Of a stretch of 64,000 bases of DNA, positions 1 through 9,379 are shown piece by piece. The DNA comes from Thiotrichaceae bacterium (GTDB lineage: Bacteria > Pseudomonadota > Gammaproteobacteria > Beggiatoales > Beggiatoaceae): positions 1-64,000 of the forward strand of contig JAABRD010000025.1 in NCBI GenBank assembly GCA_011391085.1. Direction: 5' to 3'. The notes beneath the pieces were generated by a model. The model did no database searches. It worked only from the letters and a program-made list of their open reading frames with translations, and was not told where the DNA came from. The translations under genes were made by a program, and so were the position numbers. The first letter of the stretch is position 1. The number at the start of each line of letters is the position of its first letter.

Positions 1-145
1 AGCGTATCCACCAGTGTCGGGGATGGTGGATACGCTGACGCTTAATCCACCCTACCTTAACTTAATGGCATTGCGGCTAAAGCCTCCACTCCATCGTACC
101 TTAACTGAATGGCATTGCGGCTGAAGCCTCTAGTCCAGCAGTGTT
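1..145. repeat. Intergenic repeat patch downstream of recG
   Basis: The first 54 bases are half of the GTAGGGTGGATTAAGCG palindrome family that recurs between recG and ridA. They are followed by two tandem copies of a 'CTTAA-TGGCATTGCGGCT-AAGCCTC' unit (about 56-92 and 98-135). No gene is visible in the first 179 bases. Confidence 0.6.
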
Positions 146-179
146 GATTTGTGCGTGACTACCAGGTTTTTCAAATCTT

Positions 180-2246
180 TTAAACCTCCCCATAATGCCA
201 CCCTTCCTGTTTTATCCAACGTTGTATCAATAACTGACACGGTTGCGGATATTCTTCCGTCATCAGTTTTCCTACCTTGGTGACCAGACCTAATAAATCT
301 TTATGCTTTTGTAAATCTGCCATGCGTAAATTCATCACGCCCGTTTGGCGAGTGCCTAACACTTCCCCAGGGCCGCGGAGTTCTAAATCTTTTTGGGCAA
401 TGGCGAAACCGTCATGGGTTTCCCGAATCGTGGCGAGACGTGAGAGGGCGGGTTCAACTAAGGGAGGTTGGTAGAGGAGGACACAATGACTTTGTTGGGC
501 ACCGCGGCCTACCCGTCCTCGAAGTTGATGCAGTTGGGCCAACCCCAAGCGTTCAGCATTTTCAATAATCATCAGGCTGGCGTTGGGAACGTCCACGCCT
601 ACTTCAATGACCGTCGTGGCCACCAATAAGTCCAGTTGTCCCGCTTTAAATTCGGTCATCACAGGTTCCTTATCTTTGGTTTTCATGCGGCCGTGGAGGA
701 GGCCAATGCGTAATTCTGACAACGCTTCTTTCAATTGTTGGGCGGTGTTTTCGGCGGCTTGACATTGGAGAAAGTCGGATTCTTCAATAAGGGTGCAGAC
801 CCAATAGGCTTGGCGACCTTGAGTGCAGGCGTGGCAAATGCGTTCCATAACTTCTTCACGGCGCGTATTGGGAATAATGACGGTGGTCACGGGACTGCGG
901 CCGGGGGGAAGTTCGTCAATGCTGGAAGTGTCTAGGTCGGCATAAGCAGTCATAGCCAGGGTGCGGGGAATGGGGGTGGCGGTCATAATCAGTTGATGGG
1001 GATAAAAACCATCTTGACTGCCTTTATTGCGTAACGCCAGGCGTTGATGGACGCCAAAGCGGTGTTGTTCATCTACAATGACGAGACCGAGTTTGTGAAA
1101 TTCTACGTCTTTTTGAAAGAGGGCATGAGTGCCAATGACTAAGGCAGCTTGACCGGTGGCAATGGCTTCGAAGGCGTGTTCACGTTTCTTTTTGGTTAAG
1201 CTACCGGTTAACCAGGTGACTTGAATATCTAACGGTTGGAACCATTGGGTAAATGTATTTTTGTGTTGTTCAGATAATAATTCAGTGGGTGCCATGACGG
1301 CGACTTGGTAGCCAGATTCAATGGCTTGTAAGGCACTGAGGGCGGCGACGACGGTTTTACCGGAACCTACATCACCTTGCACTAGCCGTTGCATAGGATG
1401 AGTATCCCGTAAATCATTTGCAATTTCGGCATAGACGCGCCGTTGTGCTACGGTTAATTGAAAAGGTAAGTTGGCCAGAAATTGTTGAGACAGGGGACCC
1501 ACCTGAGTTAAACTGGGCGCCAGTCGAGTGCGTACTTGGGTGCGGAGGAGGTGCAAACTCAAATGCTGGGCCAGGAGTTCTTCAAAGGCTAACCGCCGTT
1601 GACAGGGATGTTGACCCGTTTCTAATTCTTCTGTAGAAATATCGGTGGGCAGATGATGAAGTGTTTGCAAGGCTTCGGTCAATTTAGGGAAGTTGAAACG
1701 TGTCAACACGGGTTCCGGCAAATATTCTTCCAGAGGGTGGGCTACTAACGCTTGGTCAATGAGAGAACGTAATTGATTTTGTTGTAACCCTTCGGTACTG
1801 GGATAGATAGGGGTTAAATGAGTCTGAACGGTCAACAAGGGGTTGTCACCGTTGATGCGTTGATATTCTGGATGAATCAATTCCAAACAGTGATAGCCAT
1901 GGCGCACTTCTCCAAAACAACGTAATTTGACGCCTGGTTGCAATTGTTGTTGCTGGGCGGGGTAGAAGTGAAAGAAACGTAGCATCAGAGTCCCCGTGTT
2001 GTCACTGAACATGCACACCAGGGAACGTCGTCTGCCGAGTTTGATTTCCGAGGAGAGAATGGTGCCTTCAATCAAGGACGCTTCACCTGCTTGTAAACTG
2101 TCTATGGAAATGACTTTGGTACGGTCTTCATAGCGCAAGGGCAAGTGAAACAGCAGGTCTTCAATGGTTTGGAGACCGAGACGGGTAAGACATTCGGCAA
2201 CTCGTGTGGTGATGCCAGGCAGGCTAGTCACTGGGGTATTCATCAT
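180..2246 (-). CDS. recG: ATP-dependent DNA helicase RecG
   Basis: RecG remodels stalled replication forks and branch-migrates Holliday junctions. The 688-residue product has the normal family length. An N-terminal wedge/OB domain (about residues 1-180) is followed by a superfamily 2 helicase core. The core shows Walker A GDVGSGKT near residue 295, a DEQH Walker B box, the MTATPIPRTLA motif III and the RGRVGRG motif VI that ends the second RecA-like lobe. The start is the first of two adjacent ATG codons. The gene is on the minus strand, 160 bp downstream of ridA and separated from it by a perfect palindrome. The rpoZ-spoT-ridA-recG neighbourhood is the usual gammaproteobacterial arrangement, although here recG and ridA point away from rpoZ-spoT. 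Confidence 0.97.
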   Translation of the reverse strand: MMNTPVTSLPGITTRVAECLTRLGLQTIEDLLFHLPLRYEDRTKVISIDSLQAGEASLIEGTILSSEIKLGRRRSLVCMFSDNTGTLMLRFFHFYPAQQQQLQPGVKLRCFGEVRHGYHCLELIHPEYQRINGDNPLLTVQTHLTPIYPSTEGLQQNQLRSLIDQALVAHPLEEYLPEPVLTRFNFPKLTEALQTLHHLPTDISTEELETGQHPCQRRLAFEELLAQHLSLHLLRTQVRTRLAPSLTQVGPLSQQFLANLPFQLTVAQRRVYAEIANDLRDTHPMQRLVQGDVGSGKTVVAALSALQAIESGYQVAVMAPTELLSEQHKNTFTQWFQPLDIQVTWLTGSLTKKKREHAFEAIATGQAALVIGTHALFQKDVEFHKLGLVIVDEQHRFGVHQRLALRNKGSQDGFYPHQLIMTATPIPRTLAMTAYADLDTSSIDELPPGRSPVTTVIIPNTRREEVMERICHACTQGRQAYWVCTLIEESDFLQCQAAENTAQQLKEALSELRIGLLHGRMKTKDKEPVMTEFKAGQLDLLVATTVIEVGVDVPNASLMIIENAERLGLAQLHQLRGRVGRGAQQSHCVLLYQPPLVEPALSRLATIRETHDGFAIAQKDLELRGPGEVLGTRQTGVMNLRMADLQKHKDLLGLVTKVGKLMTEEYPQPCQLLIQRWIKQEGWHYGEV

Positions 2247-2308
2247 AAAAAATGTGTTGGGTGTATCAGGGTTGGGTATCTTTGGGTCACAGAAAATTAT
2301 GCTTCTAA

Positions 2309-2382
2309 GTAGGGTGGATTAAGCGTTAGCGTATCCACCATCATCGAAACTGGTGGATACGCTAACGCTTAATCCACCCTAC
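2309..2382. repeat. Perfect 32-bp inverted repeat between ridA and recG
   Basis: Two 32-bp arms (2309-2340 and 2351-2382) are exact reverse complements around a 10-base loop. The arms start with GTAGGGTGGATTAAGCG. No T-tract follows, so it is a repeat-derived hairpin rather than a classical intrinsic terminator. Related copies occur at the window start, at 29546-29689 and at 32411-32446. Confidence 0.85.
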
Positions 2383-2405
2383 CTTAATTGGGGGTGTCTG
2401 GGGTA

Positions 2406-2789
2406 TCAAGGCAACACTAAAATCCCATCCATTTCCACCGCTGCCCCTTTGGGTAAAGCGGCCACGCCCACGGCGGCCCGGGCCGGGTAGGGTGATTTAA
2501 AATATTCTGCCATGATTTGATTGACCAAGGGAAAATGGGCGAGGTCCGTCAAATAGACATTGAGTTTGACAATGTTATTCAATTCTCCCCCCGCGGCTTG
2601 GGCCACCGCCTGGAGATTGCGGAATACTTGGTGAATATGGTCTGCCATCGCGCCTGTCGGTAAAGTCATCGTATCGGGTACTAACGGAATTTGACCTGAT
2701 AAATAGACGGTATTACCTACTTTAATCGCTTGTGAATAGGTGCCTATCGCTTGAGGGGCGTTTGGCGTATTGATAACTTCGTAGTTCAT
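2406..2789 (-). CDS. ridA: RidA family enamine/imine deaminase
   Basis: RidA hydrolyses reactive enamine/imine intermediates such as 2-aminoacrylate to ketoacids. The protein shows the family hallmarks: [13 protein letters not shown] near the N-terminus, YLSGQIP, an EDL-like amphipathic helix and the C-terminal [18 protein letters not shown] segment, whose Arg binds the substrate carboxylate. I prefer the ATG at 2789, which gives 127 aa and matches the family length. An in-frame TTG at 2807 would add six residues. Neither start has a strong Shine-Dalgarno. The gene diverges from rpoZ and precedes recG. Confidence 0.95.
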   Translation of the reverse strand: MNYEVINTPNAPQAIGTYSQAIKVGNTVYLSGQIPLVPDTMTLPTGAMADHIHQVFRNLQAVAQAAGGELNNIVKLNVYLTDLAHFPLVNQIMAEYFKSPYPARAAVGVAALPKGAAVEMDGILVLP

Positions 2790-2978
2790 GAGGTTTGTTT
2801 CTGTCAATATTGATGTCAGCTTTTCTAAATCTTCAAGGTTTAGGAAAGCTAAAAATCGTAAAATGTTGTATAATTAGGTTGCTATTTTGCAACATTCAAT
2901 ATAGAATGATATGCAAAAGACCACTCGTATGTTTAAAATAACTTGTCCAAATTAATCAATGGACTTTAGAGAAAAAAT

Positions 2979-3212
2979 ATGGCCCGAATGACTGTCGAAG
3001 ATTGTCTCAAACATGTGGACAATCGTTTTAATTTAGTGTTGTTAGCCAGCAAACGCGCCCGTCAATTGGCGTTAGGGGCAACTCCGTTAGTTCCTGCGGA
3101 AAGAGATAAGCCCTGCGTCATCGCGTTACGTGAAATTGCCGAAGGCAAGGTCACGCCAGAAAATTTTGAAAAAATACATCCCATTTTTCATGATAAACAT
3201 AGGACGGGTTGA
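2979..3212 (+). CDS. rpoZ: DNA-directed RNA polymerase omega subunit
   Basis: Omega is the small RNA polymerase subunit that helps fold beta-prime and forms part of the ppGpp-binding site. The 77-residue product begins [17 protein letters not shown] and contains [12 protein letters not shown], the omega signature. It is slightly shorter than enterobacterial omega because its acidic tail is short. It starts at an ATG preceded by TTAGAGAAAAAAT and lies 102 bp upstream of spoT, as is usual. A TATAAT-like box occurs near 2869. Confidence 0.96.
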   Translation: MARMTVEDCLKHVDNRFNLVLLASKRARQLALGATPLVPAERDKPCVIALREIAEGKVTPENFEKIHPIFHDKHRTG

Positions 3213-3246
3213 TAAGTAGGACTTTGGAATAAAGGGGGGGCATCCC

Positions 3247-3279
3247 AGAAACTAAGTTTCTTTAAAAAACTTAGTTTCT
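3247..3279. repeat. AGAAACTAAGTTTC palindrome, copy 1
   Basis: A short hairpin of two arms, AGAAACTAAGTTTC and its near-complement, in the rpoZ-spoT spacer. The same palindrome occurs at 8234-8268 and inside the CHAT gene at 48506-48538. Confidence 0.8.
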
Positions 3280-3314
3280 TCTCACCAGTCCTTCATAACT
3301 CACCTGCAACAATT

Positions 3315-5513
3315 ATGTCTGCTTTCCTTACCCTTCCCCACCAAGTCTGTTTCAGTGACTTGAGTGATATTCTCAATACCTATCTTGAACCGCCGCAGAT
3401 CAGGGAAGTTTATCGCGCCTATTTGTTCAGTGCCGACGCCCATGATGGGCAACAGCGGAAATCAGGAGAACCTTATATTTTTCATCCTTTGGCAGTGGCC
3501 CATATTTTAGGACAACTGCGGGTGGATGTCCAGACTTTATGCGCCGCGTTACTGCACGATGTACTTGAAGATACTTGCATTTCTAAGAACCAACTCGCTA
3601 CTGAATTTTGTGAAACCGTCGCCGAGTTGGTTGACGGCGTTAGCAAATTGTCCGCAGTTCAATTTGAAACTCGTGAACAAGCCCAGGCAGCGACGTTTCA
3701 TAAAATGTTGTTGGCCATGAGTCGTGACATTCGGGTTATTCTCCTGAAACTGGCAGACCGTCTTCACAATATGCGTACTTTAGGCGCCATGAAACCTGAA
3801 TCGCGGCGGCGCATTGCGCGTGAAACTTTAGAAATTTATTCCCCTATCGCCAGTCGTTTAGGCATGAATGCAATGCGCATTGAATTAGAAGAACTCTGTT
3901 TTGAAGCCTTATATCCGTTACGTTATCAGATTATTGTACAACGGGCGCAGAAAATTTATCACAAACGGGCGGATTTGTTTCGCACGGTTCAAACGACGCT
4001 GGAACAAAACTTGTGCAAACATCAAATTCCAGCGCAAGTGGTTCGCCGAGATAAGCATTATTATGGCTTGTATGACAAAATGCGGGAGAAAAAAGCAACT
4101 ACCTCGGCGGATAAACGCAAAACGTTTGCGCAGGTCACTAATACTTGTGCATTTCGCATCATTACGGATAATAAAGATGCCTGTTACCGCGCTTTAGGTG
4201 TGGTTCATAGCCTCTATAAACCCGTCTGTGACCGCTTTAAAGATTATATTGCGATACCCAAAATTAATGGCTATCAATCTTTACATACCGTCCTGTTTAG
4301 TGCCGATGGTCTCCTGATTGAACTGCAAATTCGCACCGCTGCCATGCAAGAACTGTCCGAAAAGGGCATCACCGCCCAAGGATTATATCAAATCGACAGT
4401 GAGACAGGAAGTTCTCAACAATCCTGCAACGCCATTGCCCGTCAATATGCCAAAGAATGGCTACGCAATTTGGTTGACATAGAAAAAAATAGTGACAGTG
4501 ATTCCCTCGAATTTTTAAATCAAATCAAAAACGACCTGTTTCCAGAAGAAGTCTATGTGTTCACGCCTCAAGGAAAAATTTTACAACTTCCCAAGGGTGC
4601 TACCGCCCTGGATTTTGCTTACGCTATTCACAGCGAAGTCGGTCATCAATGTATTGCGGCCAAAATTGACAATCAATATGTCTCCCTTTCCAGCCCCTTA
4701 GTCAGTGGACAAACTGTTGAAGTGATCACGGCCACTTGGGCCCGCCCCAATCCCAGTTGGTTAGATTTTGTCGTCAGTGCCCGTGCCCGCTTGGCCATTC
4801 GTCAATTTCTCAAAAATCTCCAAGGTGACGAAGCGATCTTGTTAGGCAAACGCATGTTAGATAAAGAATTGACGGCCTACTCGTTATCGGTAGATAAACT
4901 GACTGAAGACCAACGCGATAATTTATTAAAGATATTTAAAGTAGAAAATTTCAACATACTGTTGGCAGATATTGGTTTGGGCAACCGAATTGCCGCTATT
5001 GTGGCCCGTCAATTTGATTCCACCCCTGACCCTCCTGTGAAAACCTCAAAGCCAGGGGAAGCAACGACCAAAAAATTAATTATCAAAGGTACCGATGGTA
5101 CCGTCGTCCATTTTTCACGCTGTTGTCATCCCATTCCAGGCGATCCCATTGTTGGATTTATCAGCGCGGGACGCGGTATTATTATTCACACCGCAGATTG
5201 TAAGCAAGTGGTCGATCACCATCCGCGGCGCGAAAAGTGGTTACCTGTGGAATGGGAAGTGAATATTGAAGGAGAATTTTTAGTTAACATTCATGTCGAA
5301 GTCAAGGACCAACTGGGCGTGTTAGCCACGGTTGCCACCGCTATTAGTAAGATGGGCAGTAACATTGAAAGTGTCGCCAATGAAAGACGTGATGGAATCA
5401 ACAACGCCCTCAAATTTGGTATCTTAGTCAAACATCGCAAACATTTGGCCGCTATTGTCCGACATTTGCGACGTCTGGAAGTGGTGACGAAGATTCAGAG
5501 ATTGAAGACGTGA
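3315..5513 (+). CDS. spoT: Bifunctional (p)ppGpp synthetase/hydrolase SpoT
   Basis: This enzyme makes and degrades the alarmone (p)ppGpp. The 732-residue protein has the standard order. An HD hydrolase domain carries H81-D82 in LLHDVLEDT, with Glu85-Asp86. A RelA/SpoT nucleotidyltransferase domain contains R307-F-K-D310, the RXKD motif of bifunctional enzymes rather than the EXDD of RelA. A TGS domain starts at EEVYVFTPQGKI, a zinc-finger-like segment with FSRCCHPIPGDPIVG follows, and an ACT domain lies at the C-terminus. HD residues are intact, so hydrolysis is expected. Start is at ATG 3315, 102 bp after rpoZ, presumably in the same transcript. Confidence 0.97.
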   Translation: MSAFLTLPHQVCFSDLSDILNTYLEPPQIREVYRAYLFSADAHDGQQRKSGEPYIFHPLAVAHILGQLRVDVQTLCAALLHDVLEDTCISKNQLATEFCETVAELVDGVSKLSAVQFETREQAQAATFHKMLLAMSRDIRVILLKLADRLHNMRTLGAMKPESRRRIARETLEIYSPIASRLGMNAMRIELEELCFEALYPLRYQIIVQRAQKIYHKRADLFRTVQTTLEQNLCKHQIPAQVVRRDKHYYGLYDKMREKKATTSADKRKTFAQVTNTCAFRIITDNKDACYRALGVVHSLYKPVCDRFKDYIAIPKINGYQSLHTVLFSADGLLIELQIRTAAMQELSEKGITAQGLYQIDSETGSSQQSCNAIARQYAKEWLRNLVDIEKNSDSDSLEFLNQIKNDLFPEEVYVFTPQGKILQLPKGATALDFAYAIHSEVGHQCIAAKIDNQYVSLSSPLVSGQTVEVITATWARPNPSWLDFVVSARARLAIRQFLKNLQGDEAILLGKRMLDKELTAYSLSVDKLTEDQRDNLLKIFKVENFNILLADIGLGNRIAAIVARQFDSTPDPPVKTSKPGEATTKKLIIKGTDGTVVHFSRCCHPIPGDPIVGFISAGRGIIIHTADCKQVVDHHPRREKWLPVEWEVNIEGEFLVNIHVEVKDQLGVLATVATAISKMGSNIESVANERRDGINNALKFGILVKHRKHLAAIVRHLRRLEVVTKIQRLKT

Positions 5514-5885
5514 CCAGAACATGACCGGGAGGAAAAAGCGTCGCTTGGTGCGTGACAAAGCTATGCTTTGGACACCTGAACTATTATCTCTATTTTCCAT
5601 ATTCACTGTTAAGGTACGGTGGAATGGAGGCTTTAGCCGGCCGGCCGTAGGTGCCTCCTCTCTCTGGAAATGTGGAGTATGCCTACGGTCAGCCGGCTAA
5701 AGCCTCCACTCCACCGTACAAGGCTTGAAATATGGAGTATGCCTACGGCCGGCCGGCTAAAGCCTCCACTCCAGCGTACCAGGCTTTAGTGTAGTTGTAT
5801 TCATGTATAAAAATAGGTATTGCACACAAGGTACTGAATTATACTACTTCATTATTATCTATTATTCATTATTCACTATCCCCAA
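5514..5885. repeat. Repeat-filled spacer between spoT and prlC
   Basis: No gene is visible. The spacer contains an AGGAGGAAAAAGCGT/ACAAAGCTATGCTTTGGA hairpin relic (about 5529-5575). It then holds a cluster of 'GGCTTTAGCCGGCCGGCC' and 'GCCTACGG(C/T)CGGCCGGCTAAAGCCTCCACTCCA' palindromic units (about 5610-5795). Finally an ATTATTC heptamer stretch (about 5848-5880) ends 6 bp before the prlC start codon. Confidence 0.7.
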
Positions 5886-7967
5886 ATGTCCAACCCTCTC
5901 TTAGTAGAAATCTCAGGGCTACCGCCCTTTTCCAAAATTCAATCAGAACATATTGTACCTGCGCTTGACCAGGTACTGGCGGAAAATCGTGCCCACATTG
6001 ACCAGTTGATACACACTGCCCAACCACCGACTTGGGACAACTTTGTGCAACCTCTCAATGAACTCAATGACCGTCTCAGCCGCCTTTGGTCTCCTATCGG
6101 CCATTTACACAGCGTCGCAGATTCTGAACCGTTGCGAGAAGCGTATAATCAATGCTTGCCGAAACTGTCTGATTATCGCAGTGAAATCGGCCATAATCAA
6201 AACCTCTTCAAGGGGTATCAAACCATTGCGGCAAGCCCCGCATTGGCTACTTTGCACCCGGCCCAACAGAAGGTCATCCAAAATGAATTGCGTGATTTTC
6301 ACCTGTCAGGTATCGATTTACCGCCTGAGAAGAAGGCCCGTTATAAAGAGATTCAACAACAACTGTCTAAACTGGGCAGTCAGTTTTCCGAAAATGTCCT
6401 CGATGCCACGCATGGTTGGAAGAAGCACATCACCGATGAATCGCTGTTAGCCGGATTGCCAGACACCGCGAAGGCCCTGGCCAAACAACAAGCGGAACAA
6501 GAACATTTGGAAGGGTGGTTATTTACCCTCGATATTCCTTCCTATCTACCAGTTCTCAACTATGCCGATCATCGAGAACTGCGTCATGAAATGTACGTGG
6601 CTTATTTCACCCGCGCTTCAGACCAAGGACCGCACGCTTTCAAATGGGATAACAGTGCCGTCATGCAAGAGATTTTGGCATTACGCTATGAATTGGCGAC
6701 GTTGCTAGGTTTTGCCCATTATGCAGAATACTCTCTTAGCACTAAAATGGCCAAAACGCCTCAACAAGTATTTGACTTTTTGTACGATTTGGCCAGCCGT
6801 TCCAAGCCTTTTGCCATGCGGGATTTGGAAGAGTTAAAAACGTTTGCCAAACAACATTATGGGGTAGAACAATTAGAGATGTGGGAGGTTCCCTACTATT
6901 CTGAAAAATTGCGGCATCACCGTTATGAAATTTCTCAGGAAACGTTACGCCCCTATTTTCCGTTGCCTAAAGTGTTAGACGGACTGTTTGGCGTGGCGCA
7001 ACGACTCTATGGTATCACGATTCAACCGCATCCCACTCAAGTTGATACCTGGCATCCAGATGTGCAATTTTTTGATGTCTATGATGACCATTCCGAATTG
7101 CGCGGTCAATTTTATTTAGACTGTTATGCCAGAACTGGCAAACGTAGTGGTGCGTGGATGGATGAATGCCTGATTCGGCATCGCACTTCCCAAGGGTTAC
7201 AACGGCCTGTAGCCCATCTGGTATGCAATTTTACGCCACCTGTGGGTAATCAACCTTCTCTACTCACTCATCAAGAAGTGACCACGTTGTTTCATGAATT
7301 TGGGCACGGACTTCATCATTTGCTGACTCAAGTTGACTATGCCCCCGTGGCAGGCATCAATGGTGTTCCCTGGGATGCAGTGGAACTGCCCAGTCAATTT
7401 ATGGAAAACTGGTGCTGGGAAAAAGCGGCCCTCGACTTGTTTGCAGCCCATTATGAAACAGGGGCACCGTTACCGCAAGAATTATTTGATCGCCTGTTAG
7501 CGGCCAAGAATTTTCAAGCGGGACTTCTCATGGTGCGACAACTGGAATTTGCACTGTTTGATTTTCGCTTACACACCGCTTCGCCACCACTGCCAGATGT
7601 GCAAACGGTGTTAGACGACGTTCGCCGTCAAGTGGCGGTTCTCCTGCCGCCCGCGTTTAACCGTTTTTCCCATAGCTTCTCGCATATTTTTGCCGGCGGT
7701 TATGCGGCAGGTTATTATGGTTATAAGTGGGCGGAAGTGTTATCGGCGGATGCTTTTTCTAAATTTGAAGAGAACGGGATTTTTGACCGGGCGACAGGAC
7801 AACAATTTTTACACTCCATTTTAGAACAGGGTGGCGGACAAGACCCGATGGAGTTGTTTATGCGATTCCGTGGCCGAGAACCGCAGATTGAAGCGTTGTT
7901 GCGGAGGAATGGGATTGGGGGTGGGTATGGCATTACGATTAAAGCCTCTACTCCAACGTTAACGTAA
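5886..7967 (+). CDS. prlC: Oligopeptidase A (M3 family zinc metallopeptidase)
   Basis: PrlC is a cytosolic thimet-type oligopeptidase that degrades signal peptides and other short peptides. The 693-residue product matches the family in length and from its first residues (NPLL-GLPPFSKIQSEHIVPAL). The zinc site H470-E-F-G-H474 lies in FHEFGHGLHH, and the third ligand is in the downstream GVPWDAVELPSQFMENW segment. C-terminal GGYAAGYYGYKW is also typical. The start codon is well supported by the family N-terminus but has no visible Shine-Dalgarno. Instead an ATTATTC/ACTATCC repeat stretch directly precedes it. Confidence 0.97.
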   Translation: MSNPLLVEISGLPPFSKIQSEHIVPALDQVLAENRAHIDQLIHTAQPPTWDNFVQPLNELNDRLSRLWSPIGHLHSVADSEPLREAYNQCLPKLSDYRSEIGHNQNLFKGYQTIAASPALATLHPAQQKVIQNELRDFHLSGIDLPPEKKARYKEIQQQLSKLGSQFSENVLDATHGWKKHITDESLLAGLPDTAKALAKQQAEQEHLEGWLFTLDIPSYLPVLNYADHRELRHEMYVAYFTRASDQGPHAFKWDNSAVMQEILALRYELATLLGFAHYAEYSLSTKMAKTPQQVFDFLYDLASRSKPFAMRDLEELKTFAKQHYGVEQLEMWEVPYYSEKLRHHRYEISQETLRPYFPLPKVLDGLFGVAQRLYGITIQPHPTQVDTWHPDVQFFDVYDDHSELRGQFYLDCYARTGKRSGAWMDECLIRHRTSQGLQRPVAHLVCNFTPPVGNQPSLLTHQEVTTLFHEFGHGLHHLLTQVDYAPVAGINGVPWDAVELPSQFMENWCWEKAALDLFAAHYETGAPLPQELFDRLLAAKNFQAGLLMVRQLEFALFDFRLHTASPPLPDVQTVLDDVRRQVAVLLPPAFNRFSHSFSHIFAGGYAAGYYGYKWAEVLSADAFSKFEENGIFDRATGQQFLHSILEQGGGQDPMELFMRFRGREPQIEALLRRNGIGGGYGITIKASTPTLT

Positions 7968-8316
7968 TCCTAACATTACGTTGCTGGACTAGAGGCGGAA
8001 GCCGGTGGTAGTGTGTACACTCCGAACACGGACAAAAAAGTCTAGTTTCGCATTTCAATTTATCGGACATATCTATTACCATATTAATTATATATTTAAC
8101 GGGGGAGTCTTAACCTTAGTTTGGCTATTTTAACACACCTCCATTAAATTGCAAGGACTACCTAATTCCATGGCAGAGACTGAATTGGGGAATTGCACCA
8201 CATAAAACCAGTTTCTGGCTTTGCCGATCACCAAGAAACTAAGTTTCCTTAAAAGAAACTTAGTTTCTCACTTTGCGTTTCAACCCATACTTGATGATTA
8301 GTCACCCTAATTAAAC
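7968..8316. other. Intergenic region with a CTAGAGGC half-repeat and a hairpin
   Basis: No gene is supported here. The first part (about 7985-8015) holds a CTAGAGGC-GAAGCCGG fragment of the common inverted repeat. The middle is AT-rich and featureless. An AGAAACTAAGTTTC palindrome (8234-8268) lies 50 bp before the next start codon. Confidence 0.6.
8234..8268. repeat. AGAAACTAAGTTTC palindrome, copy 2
   Basis: Arms AGAAACTAAGTTTC (8234-8247) and GAAACTTAGTTTCT (8255-8268) are exact reverse complements. Same family as 3247-3279 and the intragenic copy at 48506-48538. Confidence 0.85.
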
Positions 8317-9132
8317 ATGTTCCCCAAATACCTCACTCTCCTCTTCTCCTTCACCATGTTTGCCCGTCCTTATTTCGTATTTGGACAAGATACCGAAACG
8401 CCCTTGTATTCCTACCGCATCCTCCACACCTATCCCCATGACTCGAAAGCCTTTACCCAGGGATTGGTTTATCATCAAGGCTATTTCTACGAGAGTACCG
8501 GACTGTGGGGACAGTCCACGCTACGGAAGGTTCAACTGGACACTGGCAAAGTGTTGCAAGTCACTAAACTGGACTCGCAATATTTTGGAGAAGGACTCAC
8601 ACTTTGGAAGGATCAACTGTTACAACTCACATGGAAAACAAAGATAGGCATCGTCTATCAACAAGACTCTTTTAACCAGCTAAAAACCTTCTCATATACC
8701 ACCGAAGGGTGGGGACTCACGCATGATGGAACTCAACTGATAATGAGTGATGGGACTGATATACTCTATTTTCTAAATCCAACGAGTTTTGAAATCACCC
8801 AGCAACTCCTAGTGCGTGACCAACACACACCCGTCACTCATATCAACGAATTAGAATATGTCCAAGGAGAACTTTTTGCCAATATTTGGCTAACTAATTA
8901 CGTTGCCCGCATTTCTTTGCAAACGGGGCAAGTGCTAGGATGGATTGACTTAACTGGTCTGTCACCCTTTCCTAAAGACAATCTGCAAAAGGTGCTAAAT
9001 GGAATTGCTTATGATGAGGCAGGAAAACGTCTGTTTGTCACCGGCAAATGGTGGCCGACATTATTTGAAATCGAGATAGTTCCGTGTTCGCAACGAGGGA
9101 GGGGCAACAGGTGTTATCCGTTTAGGCGGTAA
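8317..9132 (+). CDS. Glutaminyl-peptide cyclotransferase, exported
   Basis: This is a beta-propeller glutaminyl cyclase of the plant/bacterial type, which converts N-terminal Gln of peptides to pyroglutamate. The 271-residue protein has a signal peptide (cleavage expected after about residue 23, VFGQ). It carries the family segments YPHDSKAFTQGLVY, YESTGLWGQSTLRKV, FGEGLTLW, INELEYVQGELFANIW and VLNGIAYD, ending FVTGKWWPTLFEIEI. The last 15 or so residues (CSQRGRGNRCYPFRR) are unlike the family and run into intergenic repeat DNA, so the C-terminus is probably altered. The likely location is the periplasm. Confidence 0.88.
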   Translation: MFPKYLTLLFSFTMFARPYFVFGQDTETPLYSYRILHTYPHDSKAFTQGLVYHQGYFYESTGLWGQSTLRKVQLDTGKVLQVTKLDSQYFGEGLTLWKDQLLQLTWKTKIGIVYQQDSFNQLKTFSYTTEGWGLTHDGTQLIMSDGTDILYFLNPTSFEITQQLLVRDQHTPVTHINELEYVQGELFANIWLTNYVARISLQTGQVLGWIDLTGLSPFPKDNLQKVLNGIAYDEAGKRLFVTGKWWPTLFEIEIVPCSQRGRGNRCYPFRR

Positions 9133-9151
9133 AGGTAGTTGGTTCAGACAA

Positions 9152-9375
9152 TGTAGGGTGCGTCCCACGTACTGTTCCCAAGTCAGACCAAGGTGCCAAT
9201 ATTAGAGAATGGTGCAGATGTGGAGAATGGTGCGTGGGTCGCATCCTACACACCAAATTCGGTGTCTTCTAAGTTTGGGATGCCTCCCCAATCTGGTGGG
9301 TAGATACCCACGCACCTTTCCCAATTCCTCCTAAGGTGCCAATATTAGAAAATGGTGCGTGGGACGCACCCTACG
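9152..9375. repeat. GTAGGGTGCGTCCCACG repeat cluster
   Basis: The spacer between the cyclotransferase and the TonB receptor consists of direct and inverted copies of a GTAGGGTGCGTCCCACG unit joined by AAGGTGCCAATATTAGA segments. A second cluster with the same parts lies at 11735-11834. Confidence 0.75.
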
Positions 9376-9379
9376 CTGG

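Noticed and set aside
2309..2382. Intrinsic terminator between ridA and recG
   Set aside because: The stem is strong but no T-tract follows on either strand, and the same sequence occurs in many other contexts.
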